Below, piece by piece: positions 1 to 10,327 of a stretch of DNA of 64,000 nucleotides. Where the stretch lies: contig NZ_JACAKB010000008.1 in assembly GCF_030326305.1 (NCBI RefSeq), positions 80,890 to 144,889 of the forward strand. Direction: 5' to 3'. Both the position numbers and the translations under genes were made by a program. Below the pieces are notes generated by a model. It searched no databases. It worked only from the letters and a program-made list of their open reading frames with translations, and was not told where the DNA came from. How positions within the stretch are numbered: position 1 is the stretch's first letter; each line of letters starts with the position of its first letter. This stretch comes from Myroides odoratimimus (GTDB taxonomy: Bacteria; Bacteroidota; Bacteroidia; Flavobacteriales; Flavobacteriaceae).

Positions 1-291
1 ATTCGGATATTTTTTAACAAGGTCATCAGGAAATTTCCATAAGAAGCCTGCTAATACAATTAAATCAGGTTGAAATTGTTCTAATTTTTGAGATACAACA
101 CCATCATTTAGCATATTTCTGTCAAAAATCAGAACTGGAAGATTTCTTTTTTCAGCTTTTTCTATTACCTTAGCATTTTGGTTGTTAACCAATATAAGGT
201 ATTGATTAGAAATAGACTTGCTTTCAAAGTAGTTGATAATGTTTTCTACATTAGTCCCTGAACCAGAGGCGAATAGAGCTATGTTTTTCAT
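1..291 (-). CDS. purN: Phosphoribosylglycinamide formyltransferase, N-terminal part (PurN)
   Basis: The gene runs off the left edge, so only the first 97 codons are visible. The start is the ATG whose complement is at 289-291. The protein begins MKNIALFASGSGTN, the phosphate-binding loop of GAR transformylase, and continues into a Rossmann-like half with the stretch PDLIVLAGFLWKFP. PurN transfers a formyl group from 10-formyl-tetrahydrofolate to GAR in purine synthesis. The catalytic Asn-His-Asp region would lie just beyond the window. It is divergent from acpP, an arrangement usual in Flavobacteriaceae. The identification rests on the N-terminal motif and the gene order. Confidence 0.9.
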   Translation of the reverse strand, partial: MKNIALFASGSGTNVENIINYFESKSISNQYLILVNNQNAKVIEKAEKRNLPVLIFDRNMLNDGVVSQKLEQFQPDLIVLAGFLWKFPDDLVKKYPN

Positions 292-487
292 GTAGTTAGT
301 TGTGTTATGAAGTTGAAAGTACAATAAATAAGTACAAAAAAAAGAATAATAACTGACAATAAATAGAAAAATAGCGATAAGTATTAATAATTTTTATAAT
401 TTCGCACCGACAATTAACATGGAAAATCAGGTTTTAAAATAAAGTTTTTTATTTTTGCCTACGAAATTAAATTTAAAATTAAAGATT

Positions 488-724
488 ATGTCAGACATTG
501 CATCAAGAGTAAAAGCGATTATCGTTGACAAATTAGGTGTTGACGAGAACGAAGTTGTAGCAGAAGCAAGCTTCACTAATGATTTAGGAGCTGATTCACT
601 AGACACTGTTGAGCTTATCATGGAGTTCGAAAAAGAATTCGATATTCAAATTCCAGATGACCAAGCTGAAAACATTGCTACAGTTGGACAAGCTATCTCT
701 TACATAGAAGAAGCTAAAAAATAA
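488..724 (+). CDS. acpP: Acyl carrier protein
   Basis: This small acidic protein of 78 aa carries the growing acyl chain of type II fatty acid synthesis on 4'-phosphopantetheine. The attachment serine is Ser37 in the motif GADSLDT, and the rest (helices rich in Glu and Asp) has the usual ACP length. I take the ATG at 488 as the start, since an upstream in-frame ATG at 455 would add 11 residues with no match to the family. A -7-like box TATTTTTG lies at 450-457, although no matching -33 TTTG is seen. A strong terminator follows, and fabF comes next on the same strand. Confidence 0.97.
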   Translation: MSDIASRVKAIIVDKLGVDENEVVAEASFTNDLGADSLDTVELIMEFEKEFDIQIPDDQAENIATVGQAISYIEEAKK

Positions 725-733
725 TAACTATAT

Positions 734-777
734 CCCGCGTGTTTATTCCATAAACATGCGGGTGTTATTATTTTTTT
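734..777 (+). terminator. Intrinsic terminator after acpP
   Basis: A GC-rich stem (CCCGC...TGTTTA / TAAACA...GCGGG, about 734-762) is followed by a T-rich tract ending near 777. It would end most acpP transcripts, which fits a protein needed in larger amounts than FabF. Confidence 0.85.
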
Positions 778-925
778 GAAAATGACTGATTTTTAGAAGA
801 AACAAAAAAGGACAGATTGGCAACAATCTAACAAATACAATCAAACAAACACCCCAATGTTTCCTTTTTTTACAAAAGTGAAGATTGGGATTTTTTTTTA
901 TAGTACAAACCATATAAGTTATTTT

Positions 926-2179
926 ATGAAATTAAAGCGAGTTGTTGTTACCGGTTTAGGTGCCCTTACGCCAATTGGAAATAATATTCAAGAGTATTGG
1001 AACAACCTAATTAATGGAGTAAGCGGAGCTGCACCCATTACATATTTTGACGCTACCAATTTCAAAACTCAGTTTGCGTGCGAAGTAAAGAATTTTAACG
1101 TAGAGGATTTTATTGAGAGAAAAGAAGCACGTAAAATGGACCGTTATGCACAGTATGCCATGGTTAGTGCAGATGAAGCGATCAAAGATTCAGGTTTAAA
1201 TTTAGAAACTATTGATTTAGATAGAGCAGGAGTTATTTGGGGTTCAGGTATAGGAGGATTAGAAACATTCCAAAACGAGGTGACTAACTTCGTAGAAGGA
1301 AATGGAGTACCAAAGTTCAATCCTTTCTTTATCCCTAAGATGATTGCAGATTTAGCAGGAGGACATATCTCTATGAAATACGGTCTGAGAGGACCTAACT
1401 TCACTACAGTGTCTGCATGTGCATCATCTACTAATGCTATTATAGATGCATTTAACTATATTCGTTTAGGTATGGCTGATATCTTCGTAACTGGAGGTTC
1501 TGAGGCTGCTGTAACGATAGCGGGTATCGGTGGATTTAATGCAATGCATGCACTATCTACTAGAAATGATGATCCTAAGACTGCGTCTAGACCAATGGAC
1601 AAAGACAGAGAAGGATTCGTATTAGGAGAAGGAGCTGGAGCTATTATCTTAGAAGAATATGAACATGCTGTAGCACGTGGTGCTAGAATCTACTGTGAGA
1701 TCGGTGGAGGAGGTATGTCAGCTGATGCTCACCACTTAACAGCACCACATCCAGAAGGATTAGGGGCTACTAATGTGATGATCAACTGTCTTAAAGATGC
1801 TGGATTAGAAGCGAAAGATGTAGATGTGTTAAATATGCATGGTACTTCTACACCACTAGGAGACATCGCAGAGTCTAAGGCTATTCTTAATGTATTCGGA
1901 GAGCATGCTTATGAGATGAACTTGAATTCGACTAAGTCGATGACAGGTCATTTATTAGGAGCTGCTGGTGTTATCGAGGCTATCTCTGTGATTTTATCAC
2001 TAGAGCATGGTATCGTTCCACCTACAATTAACCATTTTACAGATGATGAAGCGATAGACTCTAAGTTAAACTTCACATTTAATAAAGCACAGAAGAGAGA
2101 TGTAAAAGTAGGAATGAGTAATACATTCGGCTTTGGTGGACATAATGCTTGTGTGTTGGTTAAGAAATTAGAGAAGTAA
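926..2179 (+). CDS. fabF: Beta-ketoacyl-ACP synthase II
   Basis: The protein of 417 aa condenses malonyl-ACP with acyl-ACP in chain elongation. It shows the KAS I/II fold signatures: active-site Cys165 in VSACASS, the first catalytic His in NMHGTSTPLGD, the second in STKSMTGHLLGAAG, and the closing GFGGHN loop. The start at 926 (MKLKRVVVTGLGALTPIG) gives the usual family N-terminus. A longer reading from 857 would add 23 residues of low-complexity sequence and is rejected. It lies just after acpP and is followed 15 nt later by rnc, so fabF-rnc is probably one transcript. Confidence 0.97.
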   Translation: MKLKRVVVTGLGALTPIGNNIQEYWNNLINGVSGAAPITYFDATNFKTQFACEVKNFNVEDFIERKEARKMDRYAQYAMVSADEAIKDSGLNLETIDLDRAGVIWGSGIGGLETFQNEVTNFVEGNGVPKFNPFFIPKMIADLAGGHISMKYGLRGPNFTTVSACASSTNAIIDAFNYIRLGMADIFVTGGSEAAVTIAGIGGFNAMHALSTRNDDPKTASRPMDKDREGFVLGEGAGAIILEEYEHAVARGARIYCEIGGGGMSADAHHLTAPHPEGLGATNVMINCLKDAGLEAKDVDVLNMHGTSTPLGDIAESKAILNVFGEHAYEMNLNSTKSMTGHLLGAAGVIEAISVILSLEHGIVPPTINHFTDDEAIDSKLNFTFNKAQKRDVKVGMSNTFGFGGHNACVLVKKLEK

Positions 2180-2194
2180 AATCATCCTATAAAG

Positions 2195-2941
2195 ATGAAA
2201 AAGTTACTAAATAGAATATTCAATAATTCCCGTTCCTTCAATAATGAAGACGGGAATTTTTGTCGAAAGGTGACTGAGATAGTAGGTGTAAAGCCTGTAG
2301 AGATATCTTATTATAAAATAGCATTCACTCATCGATCGATGAATAGATGTGATGAAGCTGGCCACCCCATTAACTATGAGCGTTTAGAGTTCTTAGGAGA
2401 TGCGATGTTGGGTTCTGTTATTGCTTCTTATTTGTTTATAGAAGTTCCGAGTGGAGATGAGGGCTATCTGACGAAAATGCGTTCTAAGATTGTGAGTCGA
2501 GAAAATCTAAACCAGCTAGGTAAAGATTTGAAACTAATCTCACATGTAGAGAGTAAAATGGGCAATCAACAGTTTGGAGAGAATATACATGGCAATTTAT
2601 TAGAAGCTATTATAGGAGCTATTTATCTAGATAGAGGTTATCCTGCTTGTGAGAAGTTTATCCATGAACAACTATTGAGTAAGGTATCAGATATCCAAGA
2701 GTTGGAAACAAAGATAACTAGCTATAAGAGCTTGCTAATCGAATGGTGTCAGAAGAGAAAGCATACGTTTAAATATGATACTTTCGAAGAAGACACAGCA
2801 GAAGAATTAAAGTACTTCGGTGTACGTCTGTTTATAGACGATAAACTAGTGGCTAAAGCAAGAGCTACTTCAAAAAAGAAAGCAGAAGAGAAGGCATCAC
2901 AACGTGCATACTTCGCATTTCAAGAGCAGATAAAGCAATAA
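2195..2941 (+). CDS. rnc: Ribonuclease III
   Basis: This protein of 248 aa cleaves double-stranded RNA during rRNA processing and mRNA turnover. The catalytic signature NYERLEFLGDAMLGSVIA is in the first third, with the second acidic cluster at GNLLEAIIGAIYLDRG. The C-terminal third (from about residue 175) is a double-stranded RNA-binding domain ending in ATSKKKAEEKASQRA. It follows fabF by 15 nt, the common flavobacterial arrangement. Confidence 0.96.
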   Translation: MKKLLNRIFNNSRSFNNEDGNFCRKVTEIVGVKPVEISYYKIAFTHRSMNRCDEAGHPINYERLEFLGDAMLGSVIASYLFIEVPSGDEGYLTKMRSKIVSRENLNQLGKDLKLISHVESKMGNQQFGENIHGNLLEAIIGAIYLDRGYPACEKFIHEQLLSKVSDIQELETKITSYKSLLIEWCQKRKHTFKYDTFEEDTAEELKYFGVRLFIDDKLVAKARATSKKKAEEKASQRAYFAFQEQIKQ

Positions 2942-3038
2942 TTTTTGTTAATTCCTTAACTTTTTTATAATCTATTATAGCGAGGTTATACAAATATAGC
3001 TCGATAAAAGTTGTATATTTGTGTAACTAATTTCTTAT

Positions 3039-3527
3039 ATGGGTATAATAAAATATAAGCTTGAAGACTTTGATAGTGAGGATTATCGCTTGATCGCTAT
3101 ACATACTTCCAGAAAAGAAGATTACAAAGTAGTGTATTTTATAAATTCAATACTTGAAATTAATCTAGAAAGAAGTAAGAGTGATGTAGACATCTTTACA
3201 GATGTAGGACATGCTTTTTTTTCATTCTATGAATATGATGATTTTGATCATCACGTGTATTGGAAGGTGGTAGCGAATAAGGCTTTTTTAATACCTGAGT
3301 CAGGATTAGATTCTCCTTTATTTGTCTCAGCTAATCATCCAGTAACCAAGCAAGGGTATTTATTGCCCGAATTAAAGTCAGTCGATTATTTGATTAAGAT
3401 AGAAGAAACTGATAGTCAGTTCGAAATTGGTACAATCATTGATCGGTTGAATTCAGTAAAAATTATCTCTGCAGCTTATGAAATAAAGCAAGAGATATTA
3501 AAAAATAAAACGAACTTAATTTTTTAA
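3039..3527 (+). CDS. IPExxxVDY family protein
   Basis: The protein of 162 aa has no known function. It carries the family-defining motif near residue 113 as LLPELKSVDYLIKIE, and the related segment LIPESGLDSPLF upstream. The family is confined to Bacteroidota and is almost always found beside rnc and pyk, as here. It is acidic and lacks a signal peptide or membrane segment, so it is probably cytoplasmic. A TATATTTG -7-like box lies about 25 nt before the ATG. The stop is 4 nt before pyk, suggesting co-transcription with it. Confidence 0.85.
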   Translation: MGIIKYKLEDFDSEDYRLIAIHTSRKEDYKVVYFINSILEINLERSKSDVDIFTDVGHAFFSFYEYDDFDHHVYWKVVANKAFLIPESGLDSPLFVSANHPVTKQGYLLPELKSVDYLIKIEETDSQFEIGTIIDRLNSVKIISAAYEIKQEILKNKTNLIF

Positions 3528-3531
3528 AAAT

Positions 3532-4962
3532 ATGTTAGCACAAAAAAAGACGAAAATCGTAGCAACGTTAGGACCAGCATCTAGTACGAGAGAGGTATTA
3601 CATGATATGATTAAAGCTGGTGTAAATGTTTTTAGAATCAACTTTTCACATGCTGATTATAAAGATGTTCAAGAGAAAGTAAATATAATCCGCGATCTAA
3701 ATAAAGAGTTTGGATATACTACTTCTATTTTAGGTGACTTACAAGGGCCTAAATTAAGAGTAGGGGTGATGTCTGAAGACGTTATCGTGAATCCTGGTGA
3801 TGTGATTACATTTTCTACTAAAGAAGAGTTTAAAGGTGACGCAGAACGCGTTTACATGAATTATAAAAAATTCCCAACTGACGTTAACGCAGGAGAGAGA
3901 ATTTTATTAGACGATGGTAAACTTATCTTCGATGTATTAGAAACTAATGGAGAGGATGAAGTAAAAACTGTAGTTGTACAAGGTGGGCCACTTAAATCTA
4001 AAAAAGGGGTTAACTTACCAATGACTAAAGTATCATTGCCAGCGTTAACGGAAAAAGATATTAGAGATGCTATTTTTGCTTGTGAGTTACAAGTAGATTG
4101 GATTGCATTATCTTTCGTTCGTACACCTGAAGATTTGATGGACTTACAGAACTTGATTAAAGAACATTCTGATCACAAGATTCCAATCATTGCTAAAATA
4201 GAAAAGCCTGAGGCAGTAAAGAATATTAAGAAGTTAGTAGCGTACTGTGATGGTCTAATGGTTGCACGTGGAGATCTAGGTGTTGAGATTCCTGCTCAAG
4301 AGGTACCATTGATCCAAAAAGAATTAGTTCACGTAGCTAAGAATGCTAGAATCCCTGTAATCATCGCTACACAGATGATGGAAACGATGATTTCTAGTCT
4401 TACGCCTACTAGAGCTGAGGTAAATGACGTAGCAAACTCTGTAATGGACGGTGCTGATGCTGTAATGTTATCAGGAGAGACTTCTGTAGGAGCATACCCA
4501 GTACAAGTAATCGAGAAAATGACACAGATTATTCAAAGTGTTGAGACTTCTCCATTAATTAAAGTACCACAAAGTCCACCTACAATCAAGACAAACCGTT
4601 ATATCACTAAAAATATTTGTTACCACGCTGCTTTAATGGCGAATGATATCGAAGCTAAGGCTATCTGTACATTGACAAATAGTGGTTATACAGCCTTCCA
4701 AATTTCGGCTTGGAGACCAAATAGTAATATATTAGTATTCTCTTCTAATCGTCGTATTATTACTCAATTAAACTTGTTATGGGGAGTTCAGGCTTTCTAT
4801 TACGATAAATATGTGAGTACTGATGAGACTATTGAGGATATCAATGCTATGGTAAAAGAGAAAGGATTAGCTGAGACAGGAGATATGGTTATCAACTTAG
4901 CAGCTATGCCAATTATCGAAAAAGGTATGGTGAATACACTAAGAATATCTGAGGTACAATAA
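3532..4962 (+). CDS. pyk: Pyruvate kinase
   Basis: The 476-aa protein transfers phosphate from phosphoenolpyruvate to ADP, the last step of glycolysis. It starts with KTKIVATLGPASS and has the substrate- and metal-binding segments INFSHADY, GDLQGPKLRVG, the active-site lysine segment PIIAKIEKPEA and MVARGDLGVEIP, plus the signature ATQMMETM. The C-terminal regulatory domain is complete. It lies 4 nt after the IPExxxVDY gene and ends at a clear terminator. Confidence 0.97.
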   Translation: MLAQKKTKIVATLGPASSTREVLHDMIKAGVNVFRINFSHADYKDVQEKVNIIRDLNKEFGYTTSILGDLQGPKLRVGVMSEDVIVNPGDVITFSTKEEFKGDAERVYMNYKKFPTDVNAGERILLDDGKLIFDVLETNGEDEVKTVVVQGGPLKSKKGVNLPMTKVSLPALTEKDIRDAIFACELQVDWIALSFVRTPEDLMDLQNLIKEHSDHKIPIIAKIEKPEAVKNIKKLVAYCDGLMVARGDLGVEIPAQEVPLIQKELVHVAKNARIPVIIATQMMETMISSLTPTRAEVNDVANSVMDGADAVMLSGETSVGAYPVQVIEKMTQIIQSVETSPLIKVPQSPPTIKTNRYITKNICYHAALMANDIEAKAICTLTNSGYTAFQISAWRPNSNILVFSSNRRIITQLNLLWGVQAFYYDKYVSTDETIEDINAMVKEKGLAETGDMVINLAAMPIIEKGMVNTLRISEVQ

Positions 4963-4985
4963 TTATCGTACTTCCACAATATAGA

Positions 4986-5015
4986 AAGCTCAGGACATGG
5001 TTCTGAGCTTTTTTT
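4986..5015 (+). terminator. Intrinsic terminator after pyk
   Basis: The stem AAGCTCAG / CTGAGCTT with a nine-base loop is followed by a run of T, 24 nt after the pyk stop codon. Confidence 0.85.
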
Positions 5016-5070
5016 GTTTGCCCAAGAGCGCTGTAGTGTATAATGAATAAAGAATCTGGGTTTAAGGCAT

Positions 5071-5097
5071 AAAAAAAGCTCCATTGCTGGAGCTTTT
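5071..5097 (-). terminator. Intrinsic terminator after the superoxide dismutase gene
   Basis: The stem AAAAGCTCCA / TGGAGCTTTT with loop TTGC has an A tract on its left side, which is a T tract on the minus strand. It serves sod, whose stop lies 29 nt away. Confidence 0.85.
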
Positions 5098-5126
5098 AAT
5101 AGTTTGTAATGAGGTGCAAAAATTAA

Positions 5127-5732
5127 TTATTTTGCCTCTGCGTATCTTCTTGCTACTTCCGCCCAGTTGATAACATTAAAGAAAGCATTAATGTAGTCAG
5201 GACGACGGTTTTGGTAGTTTAAGTAATAAGCGTGTTCCCAAACATCCATTCCTAAGATTGGAGTTCCTCCACAAGCAACACCAGGCATTAATGGGTTGTC
5301 TTGGTTAGGAGTACCACATACTTCTAATTTACCATCTTTAACACATAACCAAGCCCATCCAGACCCGAATTGTGTAGCACCAGCTTTAGCGAAAGCATCT
5401 TTAAAGTTTTCGAAAGATCCGAAAGCAGTATTGATTGCGTCAGCTAACTCACCTGTAGGTAAACCACCTCCGTTAGGAGTCATTACTGTCCAGAATAAGT
5501 TGTGGTTATAGAAACCACCACCGTTGTTACGAACAGCTCCATTAGACATGTCTAAGTTAGCAAGGATATCTTCGATAGTTTTTCCTTCTAAAGCTGTTCC
5601 AGCGATAGCTGCGTTTAAGTTAGTAGTATAAGCATTATGATGTTTTGTATGGTGGATTTCCATCGTACGTGCATCAATATGTGGTTCCAATGCATCGTAT
5701 GCATATGGTAATTTTGGTAATTCGAAAGCCAT
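5127..5732 (-). CDS. sod: Superoxide dismutase, Fe/Mn family
   Basis: The 201-aa cytoplasmic enzyme dismutates superoxide to oxygen and hydrogen peroxide. The four metal ligands are in place: His27 (MEIHHTKHH), His77 ([11 protein letters not shown]), Asp163 and His167 in [12 protein letters not shown]. The segment GSGWAWL before the last ligands is typical. Sequence alone does not settle whether iron or manganese is used. It is monocistronic, between two terminators and the divergent helicase gene. A TAAATTTG box lies at 5770-5777 on the coding strand upstream of the start, without a clear -33 element. Confidence 0.96.
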   Translation of the reverse strand: MAFELPKLPYAYDALEPHIDARTMEIHHTKHHNAYTTNLNAAIAGTALEGKTIEDILANLDMSNGAVRNNGGGFYNHNLFWTVMTPNGGGLPTGELADAINTAFGSFENFKDAFAKAGATQFGSGWAWLCVKDGKLEVCGTPNQDNPLMPGVACGGTPILGMDVWEHAYYLNYQNRRPDYINAFFNVINWAEVARRYAEAK

Positions 5733-5843
5733 AATTCGTATTATTTAAAGATTAATATTAATTTTATTTCAAATTTAAACAAATAAAGCCTAATATGGAA
5801 GGTTTGTAATGTTTAATATAAGTTAATAAATAGAACCTACTTC

Positions 5844-8800
5844 ATGCTTGATAAGCCTTCATTCTCAATATATAACGCGTCTGCTGGGTCTGGAAAAACC
5901 CATACTTTAGTTAAGGAATATCTTAAGATTTTACTCCTTGATAAGCAAGATGACGCCTATAAAAAGATACTTGCTATTACTTTTACGAATAAAGCTGTAG
6001 CAGAAATGAAGACTCGTGTTGTATCTTGTCTAAATGCTTTTTCTAAAGAAGAGTTAGATCCTAAATATGGAAGTATCTTTCATCAAGTACAAGAAGAAAC
6101 AGAATTAGAGGAAGGGTTTATAAGAGCGAAGTCAGGACGTATTATCAGAAGTATTATTCACAACTATGCTTCTTTTGATATTTCTACGATAGACAAGTTT
6201 ACCCATAAGGTTATTCGCTCTTTTGCTTTTGATTTAGAATTGCCAATGACCTTTGAGGTTTCGTTAGATTCAGATGAATTGCTACAAGAGGCGGTGGACG
6301 CAGTAATCGCAAAAGCTGGTGTGGATAGTGAATTGACAGATTTGTTGATTGATTTTTCTATTGATAAAGCAGATAATGATAAGAGCTGGGATATCACGAG
6401 AGAGCTTAAAGAAGTAGGAGCTTTACTATTAAATGAGAATAATAGAGAAGAAATAGCTTTGTTCGCTGAGCATACTTTACAAGACTTTGTAAAGGTGAGA
6501 GATTTTCTTCGCGAAGAGATTAAAAAGATTACGGCAGAGAGTATTGTTTTAGGACAGAGTATAATGGACTTAATAGAGTCTAAAGGAATGGATAAGACTT
6601 CGTTCTTAGGACAGTATTTCGTCAAGCATATAGAGAATGTGATTCAAGATACTGTAGGTACAACGAAGCGTTATCACGAATTTGATGATATTAAAATAAA
6701 GAAGACTGCTAAAGATGTTGAGTTAATCGAAGCTTTTATACCAGATTTTCTAAAGGTGTTAGCGCAGGTATATGATCTGTATTCTCGTAGAGCTTTTTAT
6801 ACTGCTTTCTTGAAAAACCTTACTCCTCTATCTCTATTAAGTACAATAGGACAAGAGATGGATAAGATTCAAGAAGAGCAGAATATATTATCAATTACTC
6901 AGTTTAATGCGATTATTCACAATGAAATACAGAATCAACCAGCCCCATTTATTTATGAGCGTTTAGGAGAGCGGTATCATCACTTTTTTATAGACGAGTT
7001 TCAGGATACGTCAGAAATGCAGTGGCAGAATCTAGTACCATTGATTGATAATGCATTAGCAGGAGAAGATCACACAGGAACTAAGGGAAGCTTAATGATA
7101 GTAGGAGATCCTAAGCAGTCTATCTATAGATGGCGCGGAGGAAAGGCAGAACAATTTATCGCCTTGAGCAAGGATGAGAATCCCTTTGCTAATCCTGATA
7201 AACAGACTGTGAACCTTGGTCGTAATTATCGAAGTTATGCAGAGGTCATTCAATTTAATAATAGATTTTTTAAGGATGTCTCTCGTAACTTTATTAACGA
7301 GGATTATAAAGATCTATATGAGAATAATAGTTATCAAGAGGTTAATAGTAAAGCTGGCGGGTATGTAAATATTGAATTCTTACAAAAGGATGAAGGAGAA
7401 GATGCTGAAGAGAAGAATATGCAATATGCACAAGCTACGCTGAATACTATACAAGGTGTTTTAGAACAAGGGTTTGATTTAAAAGATATTGTTATTCTAA
7501 CACGTAAGAGAGATCACGGTGTGCTCTTAGCAAATTACTTAACAGAGAATGGTCTAGAGATACTTTCTTCTGATTCGTTATTGATTAACAATGCTAGTGA
7601 GGTGAGGTTGATCATTAATGTACTGAAGTTCTTAAAGACAGAGCGCGATTTAGAAGCAAAGATGATGATGCTGTACTATGTAAGTGGTAAGCAAAGTGAT
7701 TTGACAAAGAAACACGACTTTATAAAAGCGGGACTTTCTTTTGAGACTGAGTTAGAATTAGAAGCTTGGTTAGTAGATCACAATGTGCCTATCTCATTTG
7801 AGGCTTGTCGTTCGAAGTCATTGTATGACGCTGTAGAGGCTATTGTTTTAGCCTTTTTACCAGATAAGAGTGCTAGTTCATATGTTCTATATTTTTTAGA
7901 CTTGGTGTTAGAAAAGTCTTTAAAGAATCAGTTTGGAATTAGTGACTTCTTAGAGTATTGGAATACAAATTATCACAAGTTTAGCATACCGACACCTGAA
8001 GGTAGAAATGCTGTGCAGATTATGACGATACACAAATCTAAAGGGTTAGAATTTCCTATCGTTATATTTCCTTTTGCAGAAGAGGACTTTACACGCCCTA
8101 GTCGTGATAAGCTATGGGTAAATATAGAGACGGATAAAGACCAGATTATGTTCCCAAAGGCTTTAGTTGATTCTAAGAAGGAAGTGGTGGAGTATGGTGA
8201 GTATGCTCAACTTCTGTACGAGAAAAAAGAACAAGAGATGTTGCTGGATAATGTAAATGTCCTTTATGTAGCATTGACAAGGGCAGAAGAACAGTTGTAT
8301 ATTATTAGTTATAAAAACGTAACGAGCAAGGGAGAGTTTAGAAATAATTTATCTAAACTTTTCTTAGATTTTTTAGTAACAGAAGGTGTTTACAATGATG
8401 TGGATTTAGTCTATGGATTTGGAGAGAAGGTGAAGGTTTCTAATAGTAAAGAGGTCATTACAGATGAAGTGAATAAAATGATTCTTCCTGTAAAGAGTGT
8501 ATTGGATTTCGAAGCGATCAAAATTGCACAGAGGGAAGCCTTGATGTGGGACTCTCATAACCAAAAAGCGATAGAGTATGGTAATCTAGTCCATAAATTG
8601 ATGTCGTTTATAACAGATTATCACGATGTAGATGCTGTGGTGAGAGAAGGGCTAGAAAAGGGATTGATACAAGAAGATGCAAAGGAGCGTTTTAAAGAAA
8701 TTATTCAGCGTATCGTAAGTAACCCTGATTTAGAGATTTTCTTTAGAGAAGATAATATTGTATTTAACGAGCGAGTAATCATAGGACCTTATCAGCGCAA

Positions 8801-8990
8801 TACTATACCTGATAGAGTAGTGATAAGAGGAAGACAGGCTTATATATTAGATTATAAAACAGGTAAAGAAGAAGAGAAATATAAAGACCAAGTGAGGGCT
8901 TATGGACAGTCATTAGTAGAAATGGGTTATGAAGTCGTTAAAATGGTGTTGCTATATACAGGGGAGAACTTAAATATAATACATTTGTAG
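5844..8990 (+). CDS. AddA/RecB-like UvrD-family helicase-nuclease
   Basis: This 1048-aa protein is the helicase-nuclease half of a double-strand-break resection enzyme. The superfamily 1 helicase motifs run in order: Walker A in NASAGSGKTHTL (residues 10-21), FIDEFQDTSEMQW (Walker B), VGDPKQSIYRWRGG, and HKSKGLEFPIVIF with NVLYVALTRAEE late in the protein. The C-terminal 100 residues hold a PD-(D/E)XK nuclease (DRVVIRGRQAYILDYKTGK). Its partner is the protein at 11799-14561. The two genes lie on the same strand but are split by kbl and an ompA-like gene. The start follows about 110 nt of shared upstream DNA with sod. Confidence 0.9.
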   Translation: MLDKPSFSIYNASAGSGKTHTLVKEYLKILLLDKQDDAYKKILAITFTNKAVAEMKTRVVSCLNAFSKEELDPKYGSIFHQVQEETELEEGFIRAKSGRIIRSIIHNYASFDISTIDKFTHKVIRSFAFDLELPMTFEVSLDSDELLQEAVDAVIAKAGVDSELTDLLIDFSIDKADNDKSWDITRELKEVGALLLNENNREEIALFAEHTLQDFVKVRDFLREEIKKITAESIVLGQSIMDLIESKGMDKTSFLGQYFVKHIENVIQDTVGTTKRYHEFDDIKIKKTAKDVELIEAFIPDFLKVLAQVYDLYSRRAFYTAFLKNLTPLSLLSTIGQEMDKIQEEQNILSITQFNAIIHNEIQNQPAPFIYERLGERYHHFFIDEFQDTSEMQWQNLVPLIDNALAGEDHTGTKGSLMIVGDPKQSIYRWRGGKAEQFIALSKDENPFANPDKQTVNLGRNYRSYAEVIQFNNRFFKDVSRNFINEDYKDLYENNSYQEVNSKAGGYVNIEFLQKDEGEDAEEKNMQYAQATLNTIQGVLEQGFDLKDIVILTRKRDHGVLLANYLTENGLEILSSDSLLINNASEVRLIINVLKFLKTERDLEAKMMMLYYVSGKQSDLTKKHDFIKAGLSFETELELEAWLVDHNVPISFEACRSKSLYDAVEAIVLAFLPDKSASSYVLYFLDLVLEKSLKNQFGISDFLEYWNTNYHKFSIPTPEGRNAVQIMTIHKSKGLEFPIVIFPFAEEDFTRPSRDKLWVNIETDKDQIMFPKALVDSKKEVVEYGEYAQLLYEKKEQEMLLDNVNVLYVALTRAEEQLYIISYKNVTSKGEFRNNLSKLFLDFLVTEGVYNDVDLVYGFGEKVKVSNSKEVITDEVNKMILPVKSVLDFEAIKIAQREALMWDSHNQKAIEYGNLVHKLMSFITDYHDVDAVVREGLEKGLIQEDAKERFKEIIQRIVSNPDLEIFFREDNIVFNERVIIGPYQRNTIPDRVVIRGRQAYILDYKTGKEEEKYKDQVRAYGQSLVEMGYEVVKMVLLYTGENLNIIHL

Positions 8991-9022
8991 AAGAGTATAA
9001 ATTGTTTAAAACTTAAAATATT

Positions 9023-10219
9023 ATGTACGGAAAGATTAAAGATCATCTTCAGAATGAATTAAAGTCAATAGAGGATAACGGATTATTTAAAAAGGAGAGA
9101 ATTATTACTTCGCCACAAGGTGCAGAGATTACTGTTTCTACAGGGGATAAAGTTTTAAACTTTTGTGCAAACAATTATTTAGGATTGTCATCACATCCAG
9201 AAGTAATTCAAGCAGCAAAAGATACATTAGATACCCATGGATTCGGAATGTCTTCAGTGCGTTTTATTTGTGGAACACAAGATATACACAAAAAATTAGA
9301 AGCTACTATTGCTGATTTTTATGGAACAGAAGATACTATTCTTTATGCAGCAGCTTTTGATGCTAATGGAGGAGTATTCGAACCGTTATTAGGTGCAGAA
9401 GACGCAATTATCTCTGATAGCTTAAATCACGCTTCAATTATTGACGGAGTGCGTTTGTGTAAAGCAGCTCGTTATCGTTATGAAAATAACAATATGGCTG
9501 AATTAGAAGAGCAATTAATCAAAGCGAATGAGGCTGGACACCGTTTTAAAATCATTGTAACGGATGGTGTATTCTCAATGGATGGCCTAGTAGCACCATT
9601 AGATAAAATATGTGATTTAGCTGATAAGTATGATGCTTTAGTAATGGTAGACGAATGTCATGCTGCTGGATTTATCGGAGCTACGGGTAAAGGAACATTA
9701 GAAGCTAAGAACGTAATGGGCCGTGTGGATATCATCACAGGAACTTTAGGTAAAGCTCTAGGTGGTGCAATGGGAGGATATACTACAGGTAAAAAAGAAA
9801 TTATTGAATTATTAAGACAACGTTCTAGACCATATTTATTCTCTAACTCTTTAGCACCAATGATTGTTGGAGCCTCTATTAAAGTATTTGAAATTTTAAA
9901 ACACGATACTTCATTACGCGATAAGTTAGAGTGGAATACAAACTACTTCAAAGATGGAATGAAAAAGGCAGGTTTTGATATTATTGATGGAGATTCTGCT
10001 ATTGTACCAGTGATGTTATACGATGCTAAATTATCGCAAGTAATGGCAGATAGGCTTTTAGAAAAAGGAGTTTATGTAACAGGATTCTTCTTCCCTGTGG
10101 TGCCAAAAGATAAGGCGAGAATCCGTGTACAATTATCAGCTGCACATACTCAAGAACATTTAGACAAAGCTATCGCTGCGTTTACAGAAGTAGGTAAAGA
10201 GCTAAAAGTTATTCAATAA
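9023..10219 (+). CDS. kbl: Glycine C-acetyltransferase (2-amino-3-ketobutyrate CoA ligase)
   Basis: The 398-aa pyridoxal phosphate enzyme of the alpha-oxoamine synthase family interconverts 2-amino-3-oxobutyrate plus CoA with glycine plus acetyl-CoA, in threonine breakdown. Visible features are [16 protein letters not shown] near the N-terminus, the PLP aspartate in [12 protein letters not shown], and the Schiff-base lysine in [14 protein letters not shown]. Length and motifs fit Kbl better than BioF or serine palmitoyltransferase, though these relatives are hard to separate by eye. The gene for threonine dehydrogenase is not nearby. It begins 32 nt after the addA-like gene. Confidence 0.9.
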   Translation: MYGKIKDHLQNELKSIEDNGLFKKERIITSPQGAEITVSTGDKVLNFCANNYLGLSSHPEVIQAAKDTLDTHGFGMSSVRFICGTQDIHKKLEATIADFYGTEDTILYAAAFDANGGVFEPLLGAEDAIISDSLNHASIIDGVRLCKAARYRYENNNMAELEEQLIKANEAGHRFKIIVTDGVFSMDGLVAPLDKICDLADKYDALVMVDECHAAGFIGATGKGTLEAKNVMGRVDIITGTLGKALGGAMGGYTTGKKEIIELLRQRSRPYLFSNSLAPMIVGASIKVFEILKHDTSLRDKLEWNTNYFKDGMKKAGFDIIDGDSAIVPVMLYDAKLSQVMADRLLEKGVYVTGFFFPVVPKDKARIRVQLSAAHTQEHLDKAIAAFTEVGKELKVIQ

Positions 10220-10261
10220 AAAAGGTTAATACAATAAAAAGTACTATTCTTAACGAAATTT

Positions 10262-10293
10262 TTTGTAAATATTGATTGATAATTGTACTTTTG
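10262..10293 (+). promoter_or_regulatory. Bacteroidota-type promoter for the ompA-like gene
   Basis: TTTG at 10262-10265 and TACTTTTG at 10286-10293 are separated by 20 nt. This matches the flavobacterial TTTG-N17-23-TAnnTTTG consensus and would start transcription about 30 nt before the ATG at 10328. Confidence 0.75.
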
Positions 10294-10327
10294 CTAGATT
10301 ATTACGGTAAAGTAAAAAATAAAAGTT

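Noticed and set aside
857-925. Upstream start for fabF with 23 extra residues
   Set aside because: The extra part is T-rich low complexity and the family N-terminus begins at 926.
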